A stretch of DNA of 64,000 nucleotides from Ancylobacter sp. Lp-2. GTDB lineage: Bacteria > Pseudomonadota > Alphaproteobacteria > Rhizobiales > Xanthobacteraceae. The stretch spans positions 186,001 to 250,000 of the forward strand of contig NZ_JAJALI010000006.1 in NCBI RefSeq assembly GCF_020523795.1, written 5' to 3'. The position numbers were made by a program, and so were the translations under genes. Shown one piece after another: positions 42,613 through 54,602 of the stretch. The notes under the pieces are model-generated. The model searched no databases, was not told the origin of the DNA, and saw nothing but the letters and a program-made list of their open reading frames with translations. Position 1 is the stretch's first letter. Every line of letters starts with the position of its first letter.

Positions 42613-42688
42613 TGGTGGGCGGTGACGGGCTCGAACCGCCGACCCTCTCGGTGTAAACGAGATGCTCTACCAACTGAGCTAACCGCCC
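42613..42688 (-). tRNA. tRNA-Val(UAC)
   Basis: A complete 76-nt tRNA with encoded CCA. The acceptor GGGCGGT pairs with ACCGCCC. The D arm is GCTCAGTTGGTAGAGC. The anticodon loop TTTACAC gives UAC. The T loop is TTCGAGC. Confidence 0.97.
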
Positions 42689-43146
42689 TCGCCGACCCGC
42701 GGCCAAATCGCTGCGTGTCCGGGCGTGGCCGGCCGCCGCCGAAGCGGACGCCGGGCGCAACGCCCACCGGCCATGGCCGGCTCATGGGCGAGATAATCGG
42801 AATCGTCGGCCACGTAAACGGGCTTGCCGCATATTCCCGCCGGATCGGCCGCGCATGGCGGCGGGCCGGTACCCCACGACGGTCCCTGGAGACGGGCCAC
42901 GGGGACGGGCTGCGGACGGAAGTACGGCAAAGAAGTACGAAGGCGGCCGAAGCCCGGCCCCTGCCTTCGTCCTCGGGGCACGCCGCGCTGGGCATGGTCC
43001 CGGTCGGCACGCTCCCCCGCCGGGGGACCGGCCGAGGAATAGTCGGGAACCGCGGGCCGGTTCCGCCGGCCGTCCGGCATGACGCCGGCTGCGGCAGGGC
43101 GCGTCCACTTGCGTGGATCGCGCCCCGGCCCGCGCGTCCGGCTGGA
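42689..43146. other. 458-bp region with no gene
   Basis: Lies between tRNA-Val and hupB. Open frames exist on both strands but are Pro/Arg/Gly-rich shadows without ribosome sites. The tRNA promoter should lie at its left end. Nothing else was identified. Confidence 0.55.
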
Positions 43147-43425
43147 TCAGCCGTTGACGGTTTCCTTCAGGCCCTTGCCGGGCGTGAACTTCGGGGCCTT
43201 GGAGGCCTCGATCTTCACCGGGTTGCCGGTGCGCGGATTGCGGCCCTCACGGGCGGCGCGGGTGACGACGGAGAAGCTGCCGAAACCGATCAGCTTCACT
43301 TCCTCGCCGGCCTTCAGCGAAGCGGCAATGGCATCGAAGGTCGCGTCGACCGCGGCGGCGGCGGCCGCCTTCGTCAGCTTGGCCTGCTCGGCCACGGCGG
43401 CGACGAGTTCGTTCTTCGTGGTCAT
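43147..43425 (-). CDS. hupB: HU-type DNA-binding protein
   Basis: A 92-residue histone-like protein that bends and compacts DNA. Features: TKNELVAAVAEQAKLTKAAA at the start, KLIGFGSFSVVTRAAREGRNPRTGNPV (arm with the GRNPRTG signature) and PKFTPGKGLKETVNG at the end. It is downstream of lon, the standard tig-clpP-clpX-lon-hup order. A terminator and 338 bp separate it from lon, so it has its own promoter. Confidence 0.96.
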   Translation of the reverse strand: MTTKNELVAAVAEQAKLTKAAAAAAVDATFDAIAASLKAGEEVKLIGFGSFSVVTRAAREGRNPRTGNPVKIEASKAPKFTPGKGLKETVNG

Positions 43426-43763
43426 GAGACCGTTCCTTCCCTTGATTGCACAAGAATCGTCAGTGGGTTGCACGGACGACGGGCGCGTACCTTTCCCGAA
43501 ATTGCGGCGATTGCAAGCATGATCGGCTTCAAAACCCGCATGAATAAACGGTTTTATGTACCAAGAAGTATTCAGGCACCTCAAAATGGAAGTGTTTGGC
43601 ACGCCTCCAATTTGAGCGGGGCGCCGCGTCCATGCGCCGCGCCGCCCCCGCCCGCCCCTTACCGCTCGCCTGCCGGTTGCATGGCGATCGTCGGCCGGGC
43701 GCCGGCGCAAACGAAAACGGCCCCGGATGACCGGGGCCGTTCGCGTCTCGGATCGTGCGACGA
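43426..43763. other. intergenic region hupB / lon
   Basis: No gene. The left part (about 43500-43610) is locally AT-rich and probably holds the hupB promoter. The right end contains the lon terminator. Confidence 0.55.
43711..43740 (-). terminator. rho-independent terminator of lon
   Basis: A perfect 10-bp stem (43717-43726 with 43731-43740) with a 4-nt loop. On the minus strand a TTTCGTTTG tract follows. It lies 24 bp after the lon stop. Confidence 0.85.
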
Positions 43764-46202
43764 TCAGTGGGCGGCGACGCCGCCAGCCTCGTCGCGTGCG
43801 ATCACCGGCTCGACCGGCGCGGGAGCATCGACCGGCTTCTCTTCCCACACGATCGGCTCGAGCTGGCGCACCAGCGCGTGACGGAGCACTTCGTCCATCC
43901 GCGACACCGGCACGATTTCCAGCGCGTTCTTCACGTTGTCCGGGATGTCAGCCAGATCCTTGGCGTTATCCTCGGGGATGAGCACCTTCTTTATGCCGGC
44001 GCGCAAGGCGGCGAGCAGCTTCTCCTTGAGGCCGCCGATCGGCAGCACCCGGCCACGCAGCGTGATCTCGCCGGTCATGGCGACGTCGCGGCGGATCGGG
44101 ATGCCGGTCAGCACCGAGGTCAGCACGGTGGCCATGGCGACGCCGGCCGACGGGCCGTCCTTCGGGGTCGCCCCCTCGGGAACGTGGACATGGATGTCCC
44201 GGCGCTCGAACAGCGGCGGCTCGACGCCGAAATCGACAGCGCGCGAGCGGACATAGGAGGCCGCCGCCGAGATCGATTCCTTCATCACGTCGCGCAGATT
44301 GCCGGTCACCGTCATCTTGCCCTTGCCGGGCATCATGACGCCTTCGATGGTCAGGATCTCGCCGCCGACTTCCGTCCAGGCAAGACCCGTCACCACGCCG
44401 ACCTGGTCCTCGAGCTCGGCCTCGCCGTAGCGGAACTTCGGCGGCCCGAGATACTCCTCCAGCTGTGCCACGGTGATCTTCACGCTCTTCTTCTTGGAGA
44501 GCATGATGTCCTTCACCACCTTGCGGGCAAGGTTGGAGATCTCGCGCTCGAGGTTGCGCACGCCCGCTTCCCGCGTGTAGCGGCGGATCAGGGTGAGCAG
44601 CGCCTCGTCGTCGATCGACCATTCCTCGGGCTTCAGGCCGTGCTTGGTCAGCGCCTGGGCGATCAGGTGCTTCTTGGCGATCTCGGCCTTCTCGTCCTCG
44701 GTGTAGCCGGCGATGCGGATCACTTCCATGCGGTCCAAGAGGGCCGGCGGAATGTTCAGCGTGTTCGCCGTCGTCACGAACATCACGTTCGACAGGTCAT
44801 AGTCGACCTCGAGGTAATGGTCGTTGAAGGTCGAGTTCTGCGCGGGGTCGAGCACCTCGAGCAGGGCCGCCGACGGATCGCCGCGGAAATCGGCGCCCAT
44901 CTTGTCGATCTCGTCCAGGAGGATCAGCGGGTTGGCCTTCTTGGCCTTGCGCATCGACTGGATGATCTTGCCCGGCATGGAGCCGATATAGGTCCGCCGG
45001 TGACCACGGATCTCGGCCTCGTCACGCACGCCGCCGAGCGACATGCGCACGAATTCGCGACCCGTCGCCTTGGCGATCGACTTGCCAAGCGAGGTCTTGC
45101 CGACGCCGGGCGGACCGACGAGGCACAGGATCGGGCCGGTCAGCTTGTTCTGACGGCTCTGCACCGCGAGATATTCGAGGATGCGCTCCTTGACCTTGTC
45201 GAGTCCGTAATGCTCGGCGTCGAGCAGGCCCTGCGCGTAAGGCAGGTCCTTCTTGACCTTGGAGCGGTTGCCCCACGGGATCGACAGCACCCAGTCGAGA
45301 TAGTTGCGCACCACGGTGGCTTCCGCCGACATCGGCGACATCTGCCGGAGCTTCTTCAGCTCGTGCGTCGCCTTCTCCCGGGCCTCCTTGGAGAGCTTCA
45401 CGGTCTTGATGCGCTCTTCCAGTTCGGCGAGTTCGTCGCGGCCTTCCTCGCCGTCGCCGAGTTCCTTCTGGATCGCCTTCATCTGCTCGTTGAGATAGTA
45501 CTCGCGCTGGGTCTTCTCCATCTGGCGCTTGACGCGCGTGCGGATGCGCTTCTCGACCTGCAGGACCGAGATCTCGCTCTCCATCAGCGCGAGCACCTTC
45601 TCCAGCCGCGCCGGCACCTGGAGGATCTCCAGCACCGCCTGCTTCTCGGGAATCTTCACCGCGAGATGCGAGGCGACGGTGTCGGCCAGCTTCGAGTGGT
45701 CCTCGATCTGGGTGACGACGCCGACGACTTCCGGCGAGACCTTCTTGTTGAGCTTCACATAGCTCTCGAACTCGGCCAGCACCGAGCGGCTCAGCGCTTC
45801 CGCCTCGATCTTGTTGCCCGCGTCCTCCTCCAGCGCCACCGCCTCGGCCTCGTAGAGGTCGCTGCGGTCGGTGTAGTGGCGGACCTCGGCGCGCGAAATG
45901 CCCTCGACCAGCACCTTCACCGTGCCGTCGGGCAGCTTCAGGAGTTGCAGCACCGAGGCGAGCGTGCCGATCTTGTAGATGGCGTCGGTGGCGGGATCGT
46001 CGTCGGACGCGTTCTCCTGCGTGGCGAGCAGGATGAAGGTGTCGTTGCGCATCACTTCCTCGAGCGCGCGGATCGACTTCTCGCGGCCGACGAAGAGGGG
46101 CACGATCATGTGCGGGAAGACGACGATGTCGCGCAGCGGCAGCACCGGGAAGGTCTGCGGGACGCCGGGCGTGAGCGCGGTGCGAGGCTTCTGGCTCGTC
46201 AT
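43764..46202 (-). CDS. lon: ATP-dependent protease Lon
   Basis: An AAA+ serine protease that degrades damaged and regulatory proteins. The 812-residue product contains the N-terminal substrate domain ([18 protein letters not shown]), Walker [14 protein letters not shown], Walker [11 protein letters not shown], sensor regions and the C-terminal protease. The catalytic Ser is in [12 protein letters not shown] and the Lys is in [14 protein letters not shown]. Length and order are standard. In alphaproteobacteria Lon also degrades cell-cycle regulators such as CcrM and DnaA (family knowledge). A 343-bp gap separates it from clpX, so it is probably transcribed from its own promoter. Confidence 0.98.
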   Translation of the reverse strand: MTSQKPRTALTPGVPQTFPVLPLRDIVVFPHMIVPLFVGREKSIRALEEVMRNDTFILLATQENASDDDPATDAIYKIGTLASVLQLLKLPDGTVKVLVEGISRAEVRHYTDRSDLYEAEAVALEEDAGNKIEAEALSRSVLAEFESYVKLNKKVSPEVVGVVTQIEDHSKLADTVASHLAVKIPEKQAVLEILQVPARLEKVLALMESEISVLQVEKRIRTRVKRQMEKTQREYYLNEQMKAIQKELGDGEEGRDELAELEERIKTVKLSKEAREKATHELKKLRQMSPMSAEATVVRNYLDWVLSIPWGNRSKVKKDLPYAQGLLDAEHYGLDKVKERILEYLAVQSRQNKLTGPILCLVGPPGVGKTSLGKSIAKATGREFVRMSLGGVRDEAEIRGHRRTYIGSMPGKIIQSMRKAKKANPLILLDEIDKMGADFRGDPSAALLEVLDPAQNSTFNDHYLEVDYDLSNVMFVTTANTLNIPPALLDRMEVIRIAGYTEDEKAEIAKKHLIAQALTKHGLKPEEWSIDDEALLTLIRRYTREAGVRNLEREISNLARKVVKDIMLSKKKSVKITVAQLEEYLGPPKFRYGEAELEDQVGVVTGLAWTEVGGEILTIEGVMMPGKGKMTVTGNLRDVMKESISAAASYVRSRAVDFGVEPPLFERRDIHVHVPEGATPKDGPSAGVAMATVLTSVLTGIPIRRDVAMTGEITLRGRVLPIGGLKEKLLAALRAGIKKVLIPEDNAKDLADIPDNVKNALEIVPVSRMDEVLRHALVRQLEPIVWEEKPVDAPAPVEPVIARDEAGGVAAH

Positions 46203-46545
46203 GGCTCTTTACCTTTCTGTTGCCGGCCGGCCGCCGGAGCTTTGCGCTGGACCCCGAAGGCATCCGCGCAGCTGTCCGTGGGACCGTGCCGCAATGCGGC
46301 CGGAACGCGAGCGAAAATCTCTCTGCGATGGCGGGAGGTTAGGCCGCTTCGGGCAGGTCGTTCCGATCGAGGACCGGGGGTTGAAGCTCAGATGGAGATG
46401 CCGTCCGGCTCCGTCAAGGGCGTCGCCACCCCGTCCGGGAACCGTCGCGCGCGGCATGGCGCGACCGATCCGGCTCCTCCCGGAAGCCCCGGCCGGGCAC
46501 GCGCTCCTGCGAGCGCGCCCGGCCGTATCCGTCTCTCGGGCGCCC
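46203..46545. other. intergenic region lon / clpX
   Basis: No gene in 343 bp. The left part should contain the lon promoter; no heat-shock box could be assigned with confidence. The right part contains a strong GC hairpin after clpX. Confidence 0.5.
46491..46524 (-). terminator. GC-rich hairpin downstream of clpX
   Basis: ggccggg (46491-46497) pairs with 46518-46524 and cgcgctc (46500-46506) pairs with 46511-46517, with a 2-nt bulge and a 4-nt loop. It starts 22 bp after the clpX stop. No U tract follows on the minus strand, so it is not a canonical terminator. Confidence 0.5.
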
Positions 46546-47817
<1,272 letters not shown>

Positions 47818-48266
47818 GCGTCTCTCCGTCCGCTCGGCGACCCGGGGGAAGCCCGGCCTCGCCTCAGTCTCGCAGGCCGCCGCGGGCCTCCAAGAGGGAG
47901 AAACGCGACGGCATCAGGGCCGTCTGTCAGGAAGTGACCCGAGGGTCTGATCCGCCGGCAAGTCGACCATGCCTAGTCCAATGTCCTAGCCAAGCATGGG
48001 TTCGCCGCAGCGATCAAGAAGGCAATCGTGCCGTCCCCGCTTTCGCTTGGACCGAACGCTGCCCGTCGTCACCTCGTCACACCTCCTGATCAACAATCAC
48101 GCACGCTGCCGCATCACGCAAATCGTCGCGGTGCATGTCACCCATGCAAGCGCGATGCCGCTTCATGTGCAAGTGCCGGTTTCCCGGACAGCCCGCCCTC
48201 CCCTTCATATAGGAAGCCGGCGTTGCCCGGAAAACACGTCATCATCGCAAAATCTGGTTAACCGTC
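47818..48266. other. 449-bp region between clpX and clpP
   Basis: No supported gene. It presumably holds the clpX promoter. Open frames on the plus strand lack ribosome sites, and no hairpin with a T run was found. Confidence 0.5.
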
Positions 48267-48899
48267 TCAACTCTTGGCGGGTGCGTCGTCGGGACGCTTG
48301 TCGATCACTTTGTCGATAATCCCGAACGCCTTGGCCGCTTCGGAGGTCATGAAGTTGTCGCGCTCGAGCGCTTCCTCGACCTTCGCGAGCTCCTGCCCGG
48401 TGTGGTGGACATAGATCTCGTTCAGCCGGCGCTTGAGGCTTTCGACCTCGCGGGCGTGGATCAGGATGTCCGTCACCTGGCCCTGATAGCCGCCGGAAGG
48501 CTGGTGCACCATGATTCGCGCGTTGGGCAGCGCGAAGCGCATGTCCTTCTCGCCGGCGGTCAGCAGCAGCGAGCCCATCGAGGCCGCCTGGCCGATGCAC
48601 AGCGTCGACACCGCCGGCTTGATGAACTGCATGGTGTCGTAGATCGCGAGGCCCGACGTCACCACTCCACCCGGGGAGTTGATGTACATCGAGATTTCCT
48701 TCTTGGGGTTCTCGGCTTCGAGGAACAGCAGCTGGGCGACCATCAGCGTCGACATGCCGTCCTCGACCGGCCCGGTCAGGAAGATGATCCGCTCCTTCAG
48801 CAGGCGCGAATAGATGTCGTAGGAGCGCTCGCCCCGGTTGGTCTGCTCGACCACCATCGGGACAAGATAGTTCATGTAAGTATCGATCGGATCACGCAT
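48267..48899 (-). CDS. clpP: ClpP protease subunit
   Basis: A serine peptidase that forms the tetradecameric proteolytic chamber. Ser107 (IGQAASMGS) and His132 ([11 protein letters not shown]) are the catalytic residues, and the Asp lies in the [11 protein letters not shown]-xxx-RDNFM region. [16 protein letters not shown] is typical. The length is 210 residues. It lies between tig (181 bp upstream) and clpX. Confidence 0.98.
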   Translation of the reverse strand: MRDPIDTYMNYLVPMVVEQTNRGERSYDIYSRLLKERIIFLTGPVEDGMSTLMVAQLLFLEAENPKKEISMYINSPGGVVTSGLAIYDTMQFIKPAVSTLCIGQAASMGSLLLTAGEKDMRFALPNARIMVHQPSGGYQGQVTDILIHAREVESLKRRLNEIYVHHTGQELAKVEEALERDNFMTSEAAKAFGIIDKVIDKRPDDAPAKS

Positions 48900-49080
48900 A
48901 TTTTATCCTCGACAGGCCGGCGCGAAAGGCGCCTCGAATCTCGTCCCGCCCACAATAAAGGGAAACGCCGTGCCGACCAGCCCGACCGGCCATTAAGCCA
49001 CGGGGCGTCCCCGCATAAGCGGAAGCCGCCGGCCGGGGGGCCGACGGCTTCGCAGGATCTCGAACGATCTGTCGAAAGCG

Positions 49081-50430
49081 TCAGGCCTTCTCGACCTCGT
49101 CCTCGGCGTAGAGCTCTTCGCGGGTGACGGGCTTTTCCGTCACATTGGCGAGCTCCAGCAGGAAGTCGACGACCTTCTCCTCGAAGATCGGCGCGCGCAG
49201 GGTGGCGAGAGCCTGGGCGTTCTTGCGATAGAACTCCCACACCTGCTGTTCCTGGCCGGGGAACTGGCGGGCACGTTCGACGACGGCGCGGGTCACTTCG
49301 TCGTCGGAAACCTGAATGTTGTTCTTCTCACCGATTTCCGCAAGCACCAGGCCGAGACGCACGCGGCGCTTGGCGATCTTCTCGTAGTCGGCGCGGGCCT
49401 CCTCCTCGGTGGTGCCCTCGTCGGCGAAGCTCTTCTTCTGAGCTTCCATCTCCTGGGTCACCGAGCCCCAGATGCCCTCGAATTCCTGTTCGGCAAGGGT
49501 CGGGGGCACGTCGAACTGGTGCAGGCCGTCGAGCGCGTCGAGCAGGCGGCGCTTCACCTTGGCGCGGGAGGCGTTGGCGTGCTCCTGCACGATGCGGCTC
49601 TTGACCGTCTCCTTCAGCGCGGCGAGGTCATCCATGCCGAGGGTCTTGGCGAACTCGTCGTCGAGCTTCAGCTCGCCGGGTGCCTCGATCTTCTTGGCGG
49701 TGGTCTCGAACTCGGCGTCCTTGCCGGCGAGATGCGCGGCCTGGTACTCCGCCGGGAAGGTCACCTTCACGGTGCGGGTCTCATCGGCCTTGATGCCGGT
49801 GAGCTGATCTTCGAAGCCGGGAATGAAGCTGCCCGAGCCGATCACCAGCGGCACGTCCTCGGCGGCACCGCCTTCGAACGTCTCGCCGTCGATCTTGCCG
49901 ACGAAGGAGATGGTGACGCGATCGCCCTTCTCGGCGGCGCCTTCCTTGTCGGTGAACGGGCGATTGGCCTCGGCGATGCGGCTCACCGCCTCGTCGACTT
50001 CCTCGTCGGTCACGGCGAGAACCGGCTTCTCGAGCGAGATGGTCTTGAAGTCGCCGAGCTCGATCTTCGGCAGCACTTCGATGCCGACGGTGTAGGAAAG
50101 GTCGGCCTTGCCGTCGATGACCTCCTTCACCAGCGTCTCGTCCTGCGGCAGCTCGACCTTGGGCTGCATGGCGAGCTTGAAGCCGCCATCCTCGACGATC
50201 TTGGTGTTGGCTTCGTTCACCGCCTGGTCGATCACCTCGGCGAGCACGGACTTGCCGTACATGCGCTTGAGATGGGCGACCGGCACCTTGCCCGGCCGGA
50301 AGCCGTTGAGGCGGACCTTGTCCTTCATCTCGTCGAGGCGGGCATTCGCCTTGGCGTCCAGTTCGCTGGCCGGCAGCACCACGCGATATTCGCGCTTGAG
50401 ACCTTCGGCGAGGAGTTCGGTGACCTGCAT
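49081..50430 (-). CDS. tig: trigger factor
   Basis: A ribosome-bound chaperone and peptidyl-prolyl isomerase. The N-terminal ribosome-docking loop GFRPGKVP is present. The FKBP-like domain (about 160-245: [23 protein letters not shown]...) and the C-terminal helical arms follow. The length is 449. The start ATG at 50430 gives [10 protein letters not shown]; an upstream in-frame stretch covers the tRNA-Leu gene and is rejected. It heads the tig-clpP-clpX-lon cluster. Confidence 0.97.
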   Translation of the reverse strand: MQVTELLAEGLKREYRVVLPASELDAKANARLDEMKDKVRLNGFRPGKVPVAHLKRMYGKSVLAEVIDQAVNEANTKIVEDGGFKLAMQPKVELPQDETLVKEVIDGKADLSYTVGIEVLPKIELGDFKTISLEKPVLAVTDEEVDEAVSRIAEANRPFTDKEGAAEKGDRVTISFVGKIDGETFEGGAAEDVPLVIGSGSFIPGFEDQLTGIKADETRTVKVTFPAEYQAAHLAGKDAEFETTAKKIEAPGELKLDDEFAKTLGMDDLAALKETVKSRIVQEHANASRAKVKRRLLDALDGLHQFDVPPTLAEQEFEGIWGSVTQEMEAQKKSFADEGTTEEEARADYEKIAKRRVRLGLVLAEIGEKNNIQVSDDEVTRAVVERARQFPGQEQQVWEFYRKNAQALATLRAPIFEEKVVDFLLELANVTEKPVTREELYAEDEVEKA

Positions 50431-50564
50431 TGTCGTTCGGCCTTCGTCGTGAGCGCCGCGTCGCGGCGTGCCTGATAGCGTCGGTTGCGAGAGCGGCGCC
50501 GCCTGGAGCGGCCCCTGCCCTCGACGATGGGGTTCGGGCTCGGCGGCAACGGAGGGGCAAACCC

Positions 50565-50649
50565 TGGTGCGGGCGGAGGGGCTCGAACCCCCACGACTTT
50601 CGTCACTGGAACCTAAATCCAGCGCGTCTACCAGTTCCGCCACGCCCGC
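50565..50649 (-). tRNA. tRNA-Leu(UAG)
   Basis: An 85-nt class-II tRNA with encoded CCA. The acceptor is GCGGGCG/CGCCCGC. The anticodon stem CTGGA/TCCAG surrounds loop TTTAGGT, giving UAG. The long variable arm is TGACGAAAGTCG, and the T loop is TTCGAGC. Confidence 0.97.
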
Positions 50650-50795
50650 TTTGCGCGCCGCCGCTCCGGTCACCGGCATTCGCCATCGACCAAGGCACAC
50701 GGACGCACGCACCCGAATAGGTGCCGCCAGCCGGGTGCGGGCTTATAGCACGGACCTGCCGCCGCGCCAGCCCAAAATGCGCGTGAGCTTTGGCT

Positions 50796-52328
50796 TCAGG
50801 CCGGCCCGCCCAGCCGCGCGAACAGGCGGCGAAGGACCGGCCGCAGCGCATCGACGAGATCGTCGGCGACGAGGCCGGGCCCGGCCTCCCTCCCCGCCTC
50901 GCCATGCAGCCAAACTGCCGCCGCCGCCGCCTCGAAGGCCGGCATGCCCTGCGCCAGCAGTCCGCCGACGATTCCCGCCAGCACGTCGCCGGCACCGGCG
51001 GTGGCGATGGTGGGTGGCGCGTTCGAGGCGATGGCGGCGCGCCCGTCCGGGCTCGCCACCACGGTGTCCGGCCCCTTGAGCAGCAGCACCGCGCCGATCA
51101 GCGCCGCTCCCGCCCGCGCCCGCTCCAGCTTCGAGCCCGCCTCCGTCACCGAAGGCTCCTCGGCGAACAGCCGCGCGAACTCGCCGTCATGCGGGGTCAC
51201 CACTGCGGCGGGCGATTTGGCGAGGGCACGCGCCAGCCCCCGCGCATCGCCGGCATAGGAGGTGATGAGGTCGGCATCGACCACCAGCCGCCGCTCGGCC
51301 GCCGCCTCCAGCTTGGCCCGCGTCGGCGGCCCCACCCCGGCGCCGGGTCCGAGCACCACCGTGCCGAGCCGCCGGTCGGCGAGCAGATGCGCCAGCCCCT
51401 CGGCATCCTCGACGGGGCGCACCATCACGGCGGAGAGATTCGCCGCATGGATCGCCAGCGCCTCCGCCGGGCAGGCCACCGTCACCAGCCCTGCACCCGT
51501 CCTCAGCGCGGCCTTGGCCGCGAGCCGGGTCGCGCCGGTGGCGAAGGCCGGCCCGGAGACCGCGACGAGATGCCCGCGTGTATATTTATGCCCGTCGACC
51601 CGCGGCACCGGGAACTGCCCGGCCCACAATTCCGGAACATTGGCGAAGGCGCGCGGCCGGATCTCCGCCAGTACGCCGGCGTCGATGCCGATATCGACGA
51701 CCTCCAGCGTACCGGCATGCATGCGCCCCGGCATCAGCAGGTGCCCCGGTTTCGGCCGGAAGAAGGTGACGCTCGCTAGCGCCCGGATCGCCGCCCCGCG
51801 CACCACTCCGGTCGCCCCGTCAATGCCCGAGGGCAGGTCGACCGCCACCACCGGCACGCCGGCGGCGTTCACTCGCTCGACGAGAGCGCAGACCTCGGGA
51901 TCGAGGTCGCGGGCGAGGCCGGCGCCGAACAATGCGTCGACGATCAGATCGGCCGCACCGACATCGACATCGGCCGCATCGTCCACCTCACCGGTCCAGA
52001 GATCGATCATGGCCGCGGCATCTCCGCGCAACCCGGCGCGGGCGCCGGCAAGCGCCAGCCGCACGCGATAGCCCTGACCCGCGAGCCGCCGCGCCGCCAC
52101 GAAGCCATCGCCACCATTATTGCCCGGCCCGCAGAGCACCAGCACCCGGCCACCGGGCAGGCAACGCCGTGCCGCCGCCTGTGCCACCGCCGCCCCCGCC
52201 CGCTCCATCAGCACCGTGCCGGGGGTGCCGCCGGCGATGGTCAGGCCGTCCGCCCGCCCCATCTCGGCGGGGGTGAGCAGCTCGAATCCGCCCGACCTGC
52301 TTTCCGGCCCTCGCAAGGCTGTGGACAT
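50796..52328 (-). CDS. nnr: bifunctional NAD(P)H-hydrate epimerase / ADP-dependent dehydratase
   Basis: Repairs damaged NAD(P)H hydrates. The N-terminal epimerase (YjeF_N, about 15-215) has LTPAEMGRAD, VLVLCGPGNNGGDGFVAARRL and VDLPSGIDGATG. The C-terminal ribokinase-like dehydratase (about 230-505) has HKYTRGHLVAVSG, VVTPHDGEFARLF, LLLKGPDTVVASPDG and ATAGAGDVLAGIVGGLLAQG. The 510 residues fit the fused form. The start ATG is at 52328. It diverges from glnB across 283 bp. Confidence 0.96.
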   Translation of the reverse strand: MSTALRGPESRSGGFELLTPAEMGRADGLTIAGGTPGTVLMERAGAAVAQAAARRCLPGGRVLVLCGPGNNGGDGFVAARRLAGQGYRVRLALAGARAGLRGDAAAMIDLWTGEVDDAADVDVGAADLIVDALFGAGLARDLDPEVCALVERVNAAGVPVVAVDLPSGIDGATGVVRGAAIRALASVTFFRPKPGHLLMPGRMHAGTLEVVDIGIDAGVLAEIRPRAFANVPELWAGQFPVPRVDGHKYTRGHLVAVSGPAFATGATRLAAKAALRTGAGLVTVACPAEALAIHAANLSAVMVRPVEDAEGLAHLLADRRLGTVVLGPGAGVGPPTRAKLEAAAERRLVVDADLITSYAGDARGLARALAKSPAAVVTPHDGEFARLFAEEPSVTEAGSKLERARAGAALIGAVLLLKGPDTVVASPDGRAAIASNAPPTIATAGAGDVLAGIVGGLLAQGMPAFEAAAAAVWLHGEAGREAGPGLVADDLVDALRPVLRRLFARLGGPA

Positions 52329-52434
52329 CCTCGCCTCTCCTGCTCGGCTTTCTTAAGCGGCAAAGCGACACACTTTGCTCAAATTACACGCAGCCGCGGG
52401 CAGCACCCCTGGCAAAATGCAGCCTACAAATTAA

Positions 52435-52950
<516 letters not shown>

Positions 52951-52958
52951 TGGGCGAT

Positions 52959-53010
52959 GCCGGGCTCTTGTTTTAGCCCGGCAAACCCCGCTGCCCGCCA
53001 ACGGGCAGCG
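52959..53010 (+). other. two tandem hairpins between glnB and glnA
   Basis: Hairpin 1 is gccgggct (52959-52966) with agcccggc (52975-52982). Hairpin 2 is a perfect 9-bp stem (52989-52997 with 53002-53010) with a 4-nt loop. Neither is followed by a full T run. They could be RNA-processing or stability elements that set the glnB/glnA ratio. Confidence 0.6.
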
Positions 53011-53029
53011 CAATCAGAGGCAAGATACT

Positions 53030-54439
53030 ATGACGACGGCCAAGGACGTCCTGAAGCTCATCAAGGACAACGACGTCAAATACGTCGACCTGCGCTTCAC
53101 CGATCCGCGCGGCAAGTGGCAGCACGTCACCTTCGATATCTCGATGGTGGACGAGGATTTCTTCGCCGAGGGACAAGCGTTCGACGGTTCTTCCATCGCC
53201 GGCTGGAAGGCGATCAACGAATCCGACATGCACCTGCAGCCGGACCTCGATTCGATCAGCATCGACCCGTTCTTCGCCGAGACGACGCTGGTCGTCGTCT
53301 GCGACGTACTGGAGCCGACCACCGGCGAGCCCTATGGCCGCGACCCGCGCGGCATCGCCAAGAAGGCCGAGGCCTATCTGAAGAGCACCGGCATCGGCGA
53401 CACCGTCTATGTCGGTCCCGAGGCCGAGTTCTTCATCTTCGACGACGTCCGCTTCATGGCCGACCCGTACAACACCGGCTTCAAGCTCGATTCGAGCGAG
53501 CTGCCGACCAATGGCGACACGGAATATGAAGGTGGCAATCTCGGCCACCGCGTGCGCACCAAGGGCGGCTACTTCCCGGTTCCCCCGGTCGACAGCGCGC
53601 AGGACATGCGCGGCGAGATGCTGGCGGCGATGGCCCGCATGGGCGCCAAGGTCGAGAAGCACCATCACGAGGTGGCTTCCGCCCAGCACGAGCTGGGACT
53701 GAAGTTCAACACCCTGGTGACGATGGCCGACCACCTGCAGGTCTACAAGTACTGCATCCACCAGGTGGCCAACGTCTACGGCAAGACCGCGACCTTCATG
53801 CCCAAGCCCGTCTATGGCGACAACGGCTCCGGCATGCACGTGCATCAGTCGATCTGGAAGGACGGCAAGCCGCAGTTCGCCGGCAACAAGTATGCCGACC
53901 TCAGCCAGGAATGCCTGTGGTACATCGGCGGCATCATCAAGCACGCCAAGGCGCTGAACGCCTTCACCAACCCGCTGACCAACTCCTACAAGCGTCTGGT
54001 CCCGGGCTATGAAGCGCCGGTGCTGCTCGCCTATTCGGCGCGCAACCGCTCGGCGTCCTGCCGTATCCCCTACACCACCTCGCCCAAGGCGAAGCGCGTC
54101 GAGACCCGCTTCCCGGACCCCGGCGCCAACCCCTACCTCGCCTTCGCCGCCCTGCTGATGGCCGGCCTCGACGGCATCCAGAACAAGATCGATCCCGGCC
54201 CGGCGATGGACAAGGATCTCTACGATCTGCCCCCGCGCGAGCTGAAGAAGATCCCGACCGTCTGCGGTTCGCTGCGCGAGGCGCTCTCCTCGCTCGACAA
54301 GGACCGCGAGTTCCTGAAGAAGGGCGGCGTGTTCGATGACGACTTCATCAACGCCTATATCGAGCTGAAGATGACCGAGGTGATGCGCTTCGAGATGACG
54401 CCGCACCCGGTCGAGTTCGAGATGTACTACTCGATCTGA
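53030..54439 (+). CDS. glnA: glutamine synthetase type I
   Basis: ATP-dependent ammonia assimilation into glutamine; a dodecamer. The 469-residue product has [47 protein letters not shown] (metal ligands), [15 protein letters not shown], and [11 protein letters not shown]. The adenylylation site Tyr398 lies in DLYDLPPRE, so it should be regulated by GlnE. CAGAGGCAAG precedes the ATG. A terminator follows. Confidence 0.98.
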   Translation: MTTAKDVLKLIKDNDVKYVDLRFTDPRGKWQHVTFDISMVDEDFFAEGQAFDGSSIAGWKAINESDMHLQPDLDSISIDPFFAETTLVVVCDVLEPTTGEPYGRDPRGIAKKAEAYLKSTGIGDTVYVGPEAEFFIFDDVRFMADPYNTGFKLDSSELPTNGDTEYEGGNLGHRVRTKGGYFPVPPVDSAQDMRGEMLAAMARMGAKVEKHHHEVASAQHELGLKFNTLVTMADHLQVYKYCIHQVANVYGKTATFMPKPVYGDNGSGMHVHQSIWKDGKPQFAGNKYADLSQECLWYIGGIIKHAKALNAFTNPLTNSYKRLVPGYEAPVLLAYSARNRSASCRIPYTTSPKAKRVETRFPDPGANPYLAFAALLMAGLDGIQNKIDPGPAMDKDLYDLPPRELKKIPTVCGSLREALSSLDKDREFLKKGGVFDDDFINAYIELKMTEVMRFEMTPHPVEFEMYYSI

Positions 54440-54483
54440 CCGGATCGCGGGCGGGAGCCTCCCGACCCGACGACGCGACAAGG

Positions 54484-54509
54484 AAAAGGGCGCCGACGGC
54501 GCCCTTTTT
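54484..54509 (+). terminator. rho-independent terminator of glnA
   Basis: An 11-bp perfect stem (54484-54494 with 54498-54508) with a 3-nt loop and TTTTT at the end, 45 bp after the glnA stop. Confidence 0.9.
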
Positions 54510-54602
54510 CATGACCGGCTTCCCGGCAATGTCCCCTTGTGGGGTCCGGCCCGGAATCGCGGACGATTTCGGCGGCACAGACGCTTCAGGATCGATGGCG
54601 GC

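Noticed and set aside
42679-43108. Overlapping 107-133-codon minus-strand frames between tRNA-Val and hupB
   Set aside because: They start or end in the tRNA or at random positions, have Arg/Pro/Gly-rich products and lack ribosome sites.
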